A stretch of DNA of 64,000 bases from Lautropia sp. GTDB taxonomy: Bacteria > Pseudomonadota > Gammaproteobacteria > Burkholderiales > Burkholderiaceae_E. Positions 16,435 through 24,460 of the stretch are shown piece after piece. The DNA is taken from the NCBI GenBank assembly GCA_030528325.1, contig JAUMZD010000002.1, positions 94,692-158,691 on the forward strand, in the 5' to 3' direction. The translations under genes and the position numbers were made by a program. A model generated the notes under the pieces. That model searched no databases and was not told where the DNA came from. It worked only from the letters and a program-made list of their open reading frames with translations. The number at the start of each line of letters is the position of its first letter. Position 1 is the stretch's first letter.

Positions 16435-18186
16435 TCAGTGAGCCGGCGTCTCGGGCAACGGCATGCCTGGATCGGCGTCGAGTGCCAGCAGGCTGGCGCG
16501 CAGCATTGCCAGATCATCCTGCACCAGCAGGCGCCGCACCTTCGGCCGCAACCAGGAGACATCGGCATCCAGCACCACTCGCTTGACCCGCAACAGCCGG
16601 GAAGGGGGCATCGAGAACGTGCGCAGCCCCATCCCCAGCAGCATCCGGGTCGCACTCGTTTCACCCGCCATCTCGCCACACAGGCTCACAGGCTTGCCGG
16701 CCTTGCGCGCTGCCCGGATCGTCAGCACGATCAGGCGCAGCACAGCCGGATGAAACTCGTCATACAGGTGCGAGATCCGATGATCGGTCCGATCGATGGC
16801 CAGCGTATACTGAACCAGGTCGTTCGTGCCGATCGACAGGAAATCGAGCTTGCGAGCGAAGGTGCCTGCCGACAGCGCCGCCGCGGGCACTTCGATCATG
16901 CCACCCACCGGCACATGATCGGCCACCGGCACATCCCGTCCCCGCAGCTGATCCCGGGCCTGCGCGAGCAACTGCACCGCCTCGTCCACTTCCTGCACCT
17001 GCGACAGCATCGGCAACAGGATCTGCACCGGCCCATGCACCGACGCCCTCAGGAGCGCCCGCAGCTGCACGAGAAACATCTCCGGCTCGGCCAGACTGAA
17101 ACGGATCGCCCGACGGCCAAGCACCGAGGTATCACCGGGGATCAGCGCCTGGGCCGGCAGTACCTTGTCGGCCCCCACGTCGATCGTACGGATCGTGACG
17201 GGCCGCCCCTGCATCGCGAGCACGGCATCCCGGTAGGCCCGGTACTGCTCTTCCTCGTCCGGCAGGTCGGCACGATTCAGGAACAGGAACTCGGAGCGGA
17301 ACAGGCCCACGCCTTCGGCGCCCTGACGGATCGCGTCATGCGCCTCCTCGGGCTGCTCGATGTTGGCCAGCAGGCTCACGGCCTGACCATCGCGCGTCAC
17401 GCATCGCACATCGGCCAGGCTGGCCAGATGACGCGCCTCCTCGGCAACCTGACGCTGACGGTCACGGTACAGGGACAGCGCCGCCTCGTCTGGCGAGACG
17501 ATCACGACGCCAGCGTCGCCATCCAGAATCAGCAGATCGCCATCGTGAATGCTGGAGGCTGCCTGCGGCACACCCACCACGGCAGCCACCTGCAGGCTGC
17601 GTGCCAGGATGGCACTGTGCGAGTTGGTGCCGCCCAGCTCGAAGACGAAACCACACGCGCCCTTGATCTGCAGCATGTCGGCCGGCTGTAGGTCCTGTGC
17701 CACGAAAATCAGTGGCTCACCCGACTCCCGGGGCGCCACCGACAGCGGACTGCCAGCCAGCGCCTTCAGCACCCGCTCGGCAACCTGCTCCACATCGCGC
17801 CCCCGTTCCTTCAGGTACGGATCCTCGATGGCCCTGAACTGCGCCGCCAGCTCCTCGGCCATTTCGGAGATGGCCCACTCGACATTGACCAGTGCAGAGC
17901 GCACTTTCTCGCAGGCAGCCTCGAAGAGCGCCGGATCATGCAGCAGCATCAGCTGAACATCCAGCAAGGCCTTGGCCTCGGCCGGCGCATCGGCCGGCAG
18001 CTGGTCGGCAACGGCCTTCAGCTCCTCATTGACTCGCTCGCCGGCACGCCACAGACGTGCCGTCTCGGCCTCGACATCATCAGCACCGATGTGGAAACGG
18101 GGCACGTCGATCAGGCCCGTCTCCAGTACGCAGGCACGCCCGAGCACCACCCCACCGCCAACGGGTGAGCCTGTCAGTCTCTGCAT
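16435..18186 (-). CDS. ptsI: PTS enzyme I (phosphoenolpyruvate-protein phosphotransferase)
   Basis: The 583-residue cytoplasmic kinase passes phosphate from phosphoenolpyruvate to HPr. The swivelling domain holds the phosphorylated His190 in GGTNSHSAILAR. The PEP-binding barrel has GVGLFRSEFLFL, SIGTNDLVQYTLAIDR and the catalytic Cys in SLCGEMAGE. The ATG at 18186 shares one base with the ptsH stop (TGATG). Order and overlap with gshB, EIIA and HPr show an operon. Confidence 0.96.
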   Translation of the reverse strand: MQRLTGSPVGGGVVLGRACVLETGLIDVPRFHIGADDVEAETARLWRAGERVNEELKAVADQLPADAPAEAKALLDVQLMLLHDPALFEAACEKVRSALVNVEWAISEMAEELAAQFRAIEDPYLKERGRDVEQVAERVLKALAGSPLSVAPRESGEPLIFVAQDLQPADMLQIKGACGFVFELGGTNSHSAILARSLQVAAVVGVPQAASSIHDGDLLILDGDAGVVIVSPDEAALSLYRDRQRQVAEEARHLASLADVRCVTRDGQAVSLLANIEQPEEAHDAIRQGAEGVGLFRSEFLFLNRADLPDEEEQYRAYRDAVLAMQGRPVTIRTIDVGADKVLPAQALIPGDTSVLGRRAIRFSLAEPEMFLVQLRALLRASVHGPVQILLPMLSQVQEVDEAVQLLAQARDQLRGRDVPVADHVPVGGMIEVPAAALSAGTFARKLDFLSIGTNDLVQYTLAIDRTDHRISHLYDEFHPAVLRLIVLTIRAARKAGKPVSLCGEMAGETSATRMLLGMGLRTFSMPPSRLLRVKRVVLDADVSWLRPKVRRLLVQDDLAMLRASLLALDADPGMPLPETPAH

Positions 18187-18473
18187 CAATGTCCCCCCGC
18201 AATGTCTTCCCCGAAGCCCGAAGCGACCAGCTCGGTCAACGCCTGCAGGGCCTCATCCTCATCCGGGCCATCGACCTCGATGACCAGCGTGCTGCCACAG
18301 GCCGCGGCCAGCATCATCACGCCCATGATGCTCTTGCCGTTGACCCGTCGGCCACCGCCTCCCTTCGTCAGCCAGACACCGCTCTGAAAGCGTGTGGCCG
18401 TCTGCGTCAGGGCCGCCGAAGGGCGTGCGTGGACACCCAGCCGGTTGACGATTTTCACCTCTGCTGTCTTCAT
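18186..18473 (-). CDS. ptsH: PTS phosphocarrier protein HPr
   Basis: The protein has 95 residues. His15 in LGVHARPSA is the site phosphorylated by enzyme I, and Ser48 in NGKSIMGVMML is the position used by HPr kinase in organisms that have it. It is 4 bases overlapped with the EIIA gene before it and 1 base with ptsI after it. With the EIIA(Man)-like partner and no sugar permease nearby, it probably serves a regulatory phosphorelay rather than uptake. Confidence 0.95.
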   Translation of the reverse strand: MKTAEVKIVNRLGVHARPSAALTQTATRFQSGVWLTKGGGGRRVNGKSIMGVMMLAAACGSTLVIEVDGPDEDEALQALTELVASGFGEDIAGGH

Positions 18474-18892
18474 GAATCCTCTGAGGATGTATGGCCAGGA
18501 AAACTGGCCTCGACCAGACCGATACCTGCGGCCACATCAGCCGCCACCCTCGCCACCAGCTCATCCAGTGGCAGGCTGGCACGATAATTGATGAGCTTCA
18601 GCAGCATGGGCAGATTCACCCCATAGAACACGCTGATTCGTCCCGAATCGGCCAGCTGCACGGCGATCCGGGCCGGTGTGGCGCCATACAGGTCGGTCAG
18701 CACGACGAGCCCACTGCCATCGTTGATCCGGTTCGCCAGTGATTTCGCCGCCTGCAGGGCCTGATCCGGATCCTCGTCGGGAATGATGTCGAGCGCCGCC
18801 ACCTGCACCGGCAAACCACGATGGATGTGCCGGCAGCAATCCAGCAGCGCGCTCGCCAGCGGCTGGTGGGCGACGATCAGCAGGGCAATCAT
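18470..18892 (-). CDS. PTS EIIA component, mannose/fructose family
   Basis: The 140-residue EIIA domain has the phosphorylatable His9 in IVAHQPLASALL and the family motif VVLTDLYGATPARIAVQLA. No IIB, IIC or IID genes accompany it, so it looks like the orphan EIIA of the betaproteobacterial regulatory PTS. Its gene overlaps gshB and ptsH by four bases each, giving the order gshB-EIIA-ptsH-ptsI. The phosphorylation target beyond HPr is unknown. Confidence 0.92.
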   Translation of the reverse strand: MIALLIVAHQPLASALLDCCRHIHRGLPVQVAALDIIPDEDPDQALQAAKSLANRINDGSGLVVLTDLYGATPARIAVQLADSGRISVFYGVNLPMLLKLINYRASLPLDELVARVAADVAAGIGLVEASFPGHTSSEDS

Positions 18893-19869
18893 CCCACTTC
18901 TCCCGCTCCCGTGGCGGCCGCCCGGTCAGCCGCCACCCGGCGCTGCAACCGCTCGATGAAGAAGGCCGGCACATCGAAGCCCGTCTGCGCCGTGATCTCC
19001 ATGAAACCGGTCGGGCTCGTCACGTTGATCTCGGTCAGGCTGTCACCGATCACATCCAAGCCGACCAGGAAAAGCCCACGGGCCGACAGAATCGGCCCCA
19101 GATACTCCGCGATCTCCCGGTCACGCGCCGACAGCGGCTGGGCCACCGGCTTGCCACCGGCTGCCATGTTGCCGCGGGCCTCGCCCACCTTCGGAATGCG
19201 GGCCAGCGCGTACGGCACCACCTGCCCGTCGATCAGCAGGATCCGCTTGTCCCCGGCCGAGATCGCCGGGAGATAGCGCTGGGCCATGACCGTGCGCGCC
19301 CCGAACTGGTTCATGGTCTCGAGGATCACCGACAGGTTCGGATCATCCTGTCGCGCCCGGAAGATCGAGGCTCCACCCATGCCATCCAGCAGTTTCAGCA
19401 CCGCCTCACCGTGCCTGGACACGAATGCACGCAAGCGCGCCGGATCGCGTGTCACCAGGACATCCGTCGTCAGCTGCGGAAACTCCGTGATGGAGAATTT
19501 TTCATTATGGCTGCGAATGGCGGCTGGATGGTTGTAGACTCGCGCCCCTCTGGCCACGGCCCGCTCGAGCATGTAGGTCGAATAGACATATTCCATGTCG
19601 AAGGGTGGGTCCTTGCGCATCAGCACCGCATCGAAGCGTGACAGCGATTCGGTGGCTGGCTCGCCCGTCTGATACCAGGGTTTGTCGCTCTCCGTCAGTG
19701 ACAGTGGTGTCACCCTGGCAACGACCTCGTCATCCTCATAGGCGATGTCCCCCTGCTGGCAGCCCCAGATCCGATGACCACGCGCGACGGCGGCCCGCAT
19801 CATGGCGATACTGGTTTCCTTTTCCGGTTTCAGCAGATGAAAGGGATCGAGGATGAAAAGAATGTCCAT
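18889..19869 (-). CDS. gshB: Glutathione synthetase
   Basis: The 326-residue ATP-grasp enzyme joins gamma-glutamylcysteine and glycine. MRKDPPFDMEYVYSTYML is the GshB-specific N-terminal motif. ATP-grasp elements follow in KLLDGMGGASIFR, MAQRYLPAISAGDKRILLID and the magnesium-binding EINVTSPTG. It is first in the gshB-EIIA-ptsH-ptsI operon, an arrangement common in Burkholderiales with no obvious functional link. Confidence 0.96.
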   Translation of the reverse strand: MDILFILDPFHLLKPEKETSIAMMRAAVARGHRIWGCQQGDIAYEDDEVVARVTPLSLTESDKPWYQTGEPATESLSRFDAVLMRKDPPFDMEYVYSTYMLERAVARGARVYNHPAAIRSHNEKFSITEFPQLTTDVLVTRDPARLRAFVSRHGEAVLKLLDGMGGASIFRARQDDPNLSVILETMNQFGARTVMAQRYLPAISAGDKRILLIDGQVVPYALARIPKVGEARGNMAAGGKPVAQPLSARDREIAEYLGPILSARGLFLVGLDVIGDSLTEINVTSPTGFMEITAQTGFDVPAFFIERLQRRVAADRAAATGAGEVG

Positions 19870-20249
19870 GAACCACCTGAAAGGGATGACGGAAGGGGCA
19901 GGCGCTCAGCCCGCGTGATCCGCCCATTTTAGAGCCTGTCGCCCCGTTTGTTTCGGGATCATCGCCAATCCGCCCGCCCTGTTCCTGCCAGCCCCTTTCA
20001 AGGGTCTGCCGGCCGGATCCCCCCTTTCATCACGCTGTCAGAATTCATCATCAGGCATTCATGACACAACATGACAGTCTGTCCGGCTTAGACTGATCAA
20101 CCGACGGGCGCTGGACTGACGGCCCAATGCGCGTACCATGCCAGACATCGACGGAGAGCCCCGCCCCGTCCGGATTCTTCGGTGGCCGCAGACCCGGCGT
20201 CCAGATCGGCGCGGCCTCTTCGTCCCCCCTTCACCAACCGGAGCAAGAC
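19870..20249. other. Divergent intergenic region between gshB and ubiK
   Basis: This 380-base spacer has no convincing gene. A plus-strand frame upstream of the ubiK ATG (from 20127) is continuous with it but has no ribosome site. Promoters for both flanking operons must lie here; the AT-richer part is around 20035-20100. Confidence 0.5.
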
Positions 20250-20516
20250 ATGGAAAAGCAGGCTTTCTTTCAGGACTTTCAGGACAAGCTGATGGCCCTC
20301 TTCCGGGCAAGCCCCGCTGCCGACCTCGAGCGCAACCTGAAGGCACTGATGGGGCAGACCTTCAACCGGCTGGAACTCGTCAGCCGCGAAGAATTCGAGA
20401 TCCAGGCTGCCATGTTGCAGGCGCTGCGTGAACGGGTCGAGCAGCTGGAAGCACGCCTCGACCAGCCGGCAGGCACCCCATCGTCTGGCCAGACCCCTGC
20501 CGGCGACGTCTCATGA
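20250..20516 (+). CDS. ubiK: Ubiquinone biosynthesis accessory factor UbiK
   Basis: This 88-residue BMFP-domain (YqiC) protein binds lipid and assists the Ubi complex during ubiquinone synthesis. It starts MEKQAFFQDFQDKLMALFRA and has a C-terminal coiled coil around MLQALRERVEQLEARLDQ. The ATG at 20250 follows CGGAGC at a good distance; an upstream frame extension is not supported. The stop overlaps the next start in ATGA, so it is coupled to comM, an arrangement seen in many betaproteobacteria. Confidence 0.88.
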   Translation: MEKQAFFQDFQDKLMALFRASPAADLERNLKALMGQTFNRLELVSREEFEIQAAMLQALRERVEQLEARLDQPAGTPSSGQTPAGDVS

Positions 20517-22096
20517 ACACGCTGGCGGTCGTCCACAGCCGGGCGCTGTTCGGTCTGTCGGCGCCACCCGTCTCCGTCGAAGTCCATCTGGCCAACGGCC
20601 TGCCCGCTTTTCATATCGTCGGGCTGCCGGAAACCTCGGTCCGGGAAAGCCGTGAACGGGTGCGGGCGGCGCTCCTTCAGAGCGGTCTCGACTTCCCGAA
20701 CCGCCGCATCACCGTCAACCTGGCGCCAGCCGACCTGCCCAAGGAGTCGGGCCGTTTCGACCTGCCCATCGCCATCGGCATCGCCGCTGCCGCCGGCCAT
20801 CTGCCACTGGCTGCACTGACCGATGTGGAACTGGTGGGCGAACTCTCGCTGTCGGGCGAACTGCGTCCGATCCGGGCCGCGCTGGCGGTGGCGGCCGGGG
20901 TGGCGCAAGCCAGCCCCGGACATTCACTGATCCTGCCCCGATCCAATCTGGACGAGGCCCTCCCCGGTGGGCTGACCCGACTGCACGCTGCGCAGCACCT
21001 GCGCGAGGTGATCGAACACCTGAAAGGTGTCCGGCCACTGGTGAACGACGCCCTTGCCGCCGATGCCGCTCTGCCATCAGCACCCGATACGACCCAGGCC
21101 TTCGGGGCGGCCACCAACCTCCCCGGTGACGAAGCCGGCCTCGACATGGCCGACGTGATCGGGCAGCCGCTGGCACGCCGGGCGCTGGAAATTGCCGCTG
21201 CCGGCCGCCACACGCTGCTGTTCACCGGGAGCCCCGGCACAGGCAAGAGCCTGCTCGCTCACCGCCTGGCAGGCCTGTTGCCCCCTCTCACGCACGAGGA
21301 AGCCCTTGACGTGGCCATGATCCGCTCGGCCTGCGGGCAGCCTGCCCTTCTCTCATCACGCCCGCTGATGCGCTCACCTCACCACTCGATCACGGCGGCA
21401 GGACTGCTGGGCGGCGGCCACCCACCCAGGCCAGGGGAAATCTCTCTGGCCCACCACGGCATCCTGTTCCTCGACGAGCTGACCGAGTTCAGGCGGCCCG
21501 TCATCGAGGCGCTGCGCGAACCGCTCGAAACCGGCGAGATCACGCTGAGCCGGGGCGGCACCCGCGAAACCTATCCAGCCCGTTTCCTGCTGGTCGCTGC
21601 GATGAATCCATGCCCCTGTGGCTACCTGGGTGATCCCGCACGCAGCTGCCGCTGCACGCCCGCGCAGATCCGGCGCTATCAGTCCCGGCTCTCCGGCCCC
21701 CTGCTCGAACGCTTCGACCTGGGGGTGGAGATGATCCGGGAACACGTCGGATGCAACGCTGCCTCCGCGGCCGCAAGGCCCGAAAGTACCGCCGCCATCG
21801 CCCAGCGCGTGCTCGCGGCTCACCAGCGCCAGCAAGACCGGCAGGGTTGCCACAACGCCCACCTGCCGGCGGGCCGTTTCGACACCTGTCTGCCCCTGAC
21901 ACCCGCAGCCCGCAAGCTGCTGACCCAGGCGGCCGAACGATTCGCGTGGTCGGTGCGCAGCCAGCACAAATGCCTGCGGGTGGCACGCACCATTGCCGAT
22001 CTGGATGACAGCCCCACACTGGAAGCCACCCATCTGGCCGAGGCCATGGCGCTGCGCCGCCCTCTGGATCACCTGCATCTGGCCGAAGCAGCCTGA
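20513..22096 (+). CDS. comM: YifB/ComM-family AAA ATPase (magnesium-chelatase-like)
   Basis: The 527-residue protein has an N-terminal Lon-protease-like domain (GLPAFHIVGLPETSVRESRE), then an AAA+ module with Walker A GSPGTGKS, Walker B GILFLDELTEF, and the family motif AAMNPCPCGYLGDP with its cysteines. ComM is a branch-migration helicase that extends heteroduplex during natural transformation; YifB is the same family. The function here is inferred from the family. Its start is coupled to ubiK. Confidence 0.92.
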   Translation: MNTLAVVHSRALFGLSAPPVSVEVHLANGLPAFHIVGLPETSVRESRERVRAALLQSGLDFPNRRITVNLAPADLPKESGRFDLPIAIGIAAAAGHLPLAALTDVELVGELSLSGELRPIRAALAVAAGVAQASPGHSLILPRSNLDEALPGGLTRLHAAQHLREVIEHLKGVRPLVNDALAADAALPSAPDTTQAFGAATNLPGDEAGLDMADVIGQPLARRALEIAAAGRHTLLFTGSPGTGKSLLAHRLAGLLPPLTHEEALDVAMIRSACGQPALLSSRPLMRSPHHSITAAGLLGGGHPPRPGEISLAHHGILFLDELTEFRRPVIEALREPLETGEITLSRGGTRETYPARFLLVAAMNPCPCGYLGDPARSCRCTPAQIRRYQSRLSGPLLERFDLGVEMIREHVGCNAASAAARPESTAAIAQRVLAAHQRQQDRQGCHNAHLPAGRFDTCLPLTPAARKLLTQAAERFAWSVRSQHKCLRVARTIADLDDSPTLEATHLAEAMALRRPLDHLHLAEAA

Positions 22097-22313
22097 CCGA
22101 CCGGCTTCCAGGGCAAGACCCGGCCGATCCTTGCAGGTACGAAACCCCCTGTCAGACACCTTCCTGATCAGGTCATGTGAGACCGCGCCCATCCGGGTAC
22201 GCAGGCTCTCCAGGCTGATCAGCCATCTCCCCGGATCCCACGCCGGCGGCGGACACGGCATAATCGACGGAAACCATGGCAAGCGGTGCCATGGCATCCT
22301 CACCGGAGCCCAA

Positions 22314-22340
22314 GAGCTTGGGCGGCAGGAAATCGCGGGC
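22314..22340 (+). repeat. Family A partial element (left end)
   Basis: GAGCTTGGGCGGCAGGAAAT, then a CGCGGGC tail, matches one end of the family A element. It lies 50 bases before the DUF1840 start, in the 290-base spacer after comM. No second end is present. Confidence 0.7.
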
Positions 22341-22386
22341 CGCCCATCACGGCCATGCCGAAACAACCAGACACAGAAGAACCCCT

Positions 22387-22701
22387 ATGCTGTTCGAATT
22401 CCGCAGCCGCGCAACCGGCACCATCACCATGACCAGCAAGACTGGCACCGAGATTCTGCGCATCATCGGCAAAAGCCCCGACCCCACCGGCATCATCACC
22501 GTCGCCCAGATTCCCGACGCCATCGCAGCCCTGAAACGGGCAGCCGACAACGAGCCACCGCCCCCGCCGGAAACGGCCCGCCCCCAGGACGACGACGGCC
22601 CCCGCGAGCCCTTCGTGAGCCTGCGCCAGCGCGTGTTTCCGCTGATCGAAATGCTGGAGCAGGCCAAAGCCGCCGACGTGGATGTCACCTGGGGCGTCTG
22701 A
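22387..22701 (+). CDS. DUF1840 family protein
   Basis: The 104-residue protein starts MLFEFRSRATGTITMTSKTG, the conserved opening of DUF1840. The rest has a proline-rich acidic linker and a C-terminal helix FPLIEMLEQAKAADVDVTWG. The ATG at 22387 follows AGAAGAA; the open frame upstream runs through a family A repeat and is not coding. The function of the family is unknown; it is common in Burkholderiales. Confidence 0.86.
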   Translation: MLFEFRSRATGTITMTSKTGTEILRIIGKSPDPTGIITVAQIPDAIAALKRAADNEPPPPPETARPQDDDGPREPFVSLRQRVFPLIEMLEQAKAADVDVTWGV

Positions 22702-22732
22702 CCCCTGTGGATCGTCACTGCCCACGCAGCAC

Positions 22733-23443
22733 TCAGCCCTGCATGCCCAAAAGCCCGGGGCTGATCTCGACACCCTGCGCCACCAGTTCCGCGTAGATCC
22801 GGTATGCCCCCCACGCATCATGAGCCGCATAGCGGCACTGGGGCGCCGACAGCGGTCGCCTCGACCAGTCGGACTTGCCGATCGTCTTCGACTTCTCGAA
22901 ATAGCGGCCAAACGTGATGGCCATCGCCATCCGGATGCCAGTGGAATGGCGATAACCCTGCTGCCGGTAAACGCTGTCCAGGTCGATCATCGAGGCGGGA
23001 GCCGCACCCAGTCGCCTCGTGAGCTGCGCATGATCAGCCGTCAGACCAAAACCCACCTTCCAGAGTTCTGGTCGCTGCATCAGGGCGGCCACCGCCTGCA
23101 CGCTCTGTGGATCGAGCATCGAGAACAGCCAGGCACGGTCCGCCACGGCCAGCTGCACCAGATGCGGCCCATCCTGCACCTGTCCCCGCACGAACACCGG
23201 CTTCGATTCGGTATCGAACCCCACCACCGGATGCCGGGCAATGTCCGCCGCGACCTGGGCCGCACGGCCAGGTTCGACCATCATGATCGCCTGATCCGGC
23301 AACCGTTCGAAAGGCGGTAACGCCTGAACGGCCTCTCGGGATGGCAGCGATCGGGGCTGCTGCTTCCGACGGGCAGCCCGTCTGCCCGGCGCGCGCGGCG
23401 TCCGCACCCGACGGGTCTGAGCAGGTTGTGAAGGCGTGCCCAT
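22733..23443 (-). CDS. DEDD-type 3'-5' exonuclease (RNase D/WRN-like)
   Basis: The 236-residue protein has a basic N-terminal tail (about 50 residues rich in Arg and Pro) followed by an exonuclease fold. Exo I is VVGFDTESKPVF, exo II is KVGFGLTADHAQL, and exo III is CRYAAHDAWGAYRIY with Tyr before the final Asp, the DEDDy type. The start at 23443 has AAAGG upstream; an ATG at 23533 lacks one. No HRDC domain follows, so it is a stand-alone exonuclease; RNA or DNA as substrate cannot be told. Confidence 0.87.
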   Translation of the reverse strand: MGTPSQPAQTRRVRTPRAPGRRAARRKQQPRSLPSREAVQALPPFERLPDQAIMMVEPGRAAQVAADIARHPVVGFDTESKPVFVRGQVQDGPHLVQLAVADRAWLFSMLDPQSVQAVAALMQRPELWKVGFGLTADHAQLTRRLGAAPASMIDLDSVYRQQGYRHSTGIRMAMAITFGRYFEKSKTIGKSDWSRRPLSAPQCRYAAHDAWGAYRIYAELVAQGVEISPGLLGMQG

Positions 23444-23708
23444 CACCCTTTCCCGAACCCGGCAGGCAACGGCCTGAAGGCAGACGGCGACAGTGGCACG
23501 AAACGATCCGGAAACATCATCAGGTGCATTCAAAAGGGGAGGCCGATTCTATCGAACCCACAACCTGGTCGCCTTCGCGCACGCGAAGCGCACATAGCAG
23601 TTAATATCCATTGTTGAAGAAAGTTAACACCCGTGTCATGGCGCACCCTCGTCCTGGCCCACCCTTCCACCAGCTCCCGCCGGGGGCGCTTTCAAGAGGC
23701 GATAGAAC

Positions 23709-24134
23709 ATGGCCAAGATTCTCATCCCCGTCGACGGTTCGGAGCCCGCACTGCGCGCACTGCAATGGACCATCGACCAGATCCGAAACGGCGCCGAGCA
23801 CTCCATCTCGCTGTTGAACATCCAGCCGGAAATTCTCACAGGCCATGCACGCGCCTACTTCAGCAAGGCCGATCTGGATGCCTACATGGAAGAAGAGGCA
23901 CGCGAAGCCCTGGCGCCGGCCGAAAAAATCCTCGCCGATGCCGGCATTCCCTTCGAATCCTCATATGACCGTGGCTATGCTCCCACCATCATTGCCGAGC
24001 ACGTCGAGCAGGGCAACATCGACCAGATCGTGATGGGCACCCGTGGCCTGAACCGCTTCTCCGGTCTGTTGCTGGGCTCCGTGGCCACCGGCGTGCTGAA
24101 CCTCGTGAAGGTTCCCGTCACCCTGATCAAGTAA
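23709..24134 (+). CDS. Universal stress protein A family
   Basis: This is a single-domain 141-residue Usp. The opening MAKILIPVDGSEPALRAL and the C-terminal ATP-binding motif GTRGLNRFSGLLLGSVA with the G-2x-G-9x-G(S/T) spacing are present, so it should bind ATP. The family helps cells survive stress; the specific role is unknown. It has its own AT-rich upstream region and is followed by a full family A element before the fru operon. Confidence 0.93.
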   Translation: MAKILIPVDGSEPALRALQWTIDQIRNGAEHSISLLNIQPEILTGHARAYFSKADLDAYMEEEAREALAPAEKILADAGIPFESSYDRGYAPTIIAEHVEQGNIDQIVMGTRGLNRFSGLLLGSVATGVLNLVKVPVTLIK

Positions 24135-24164
24135 AGTCATTTACCTGATCGTCAGCCACCTGCC

Positions 24165-24332
24165 AGGAGCCTGGGTGGCAGGCATCGCGAAGGCGAAAAA
24201 TCGGCCCCGCCGGGCACGGTTCGTGCCCGATTCGCCGCCCCATGGCCCGAGCCATGGGGCAGGAAGCGGGTGCAGATTGCGCCGGCGCGGCCGGTTTGCA
24301 GCCCGCGACTTTCCTGCCGCCCCAAGCTCCCA
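24165..24332 (+). repeat. Family A dispersed element, full-length
   Basis: The ends AGGAGCCTGGGTGGCAGG and CCTGCCGCCCCAAGCTCCC are near-complementary. The 168 bp interior carries three further inverted pairs: GCGAAAAATCGG with CCGATTCGC, CCCCATGGC with GCCATGGGG, and GCCGGCGCGGCCGG. It fills most of the spacer between the stress-protein gene and fruB, so it is a candidate terminator or insulator there. An open frame runs through it into fruB but is not coding. Confidence 0.85.
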
Positions 24333-24460
24333 GGGAGGCTTTCCTCTCCACCGGCATCTCCTTCTGCCTTGCCTGGCAACGCACGGCGAACCGCCCCCGA
24401 TGGGCCCGCCTATCCGTCAGCATCCATCAATCGGCCGACTCCCCTCTTCCCGTGAAAGCC

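Noticed and set aside
15508..17691. A plus-strand open frame of 727 codons opposite metX and ptsI
   Set aside because: It crosses two genuine minus-strand genes, is rich in His, Arg and Gln as antisense frames of this composition are, and has no ribosome site or domain.
24242..24460. An N-terminal extension of FruB
   Set aside because: The 73 extra residues are a translation of a family A repeat, with no ribosome site; the EIIA domain starts at the ATG at 24461.
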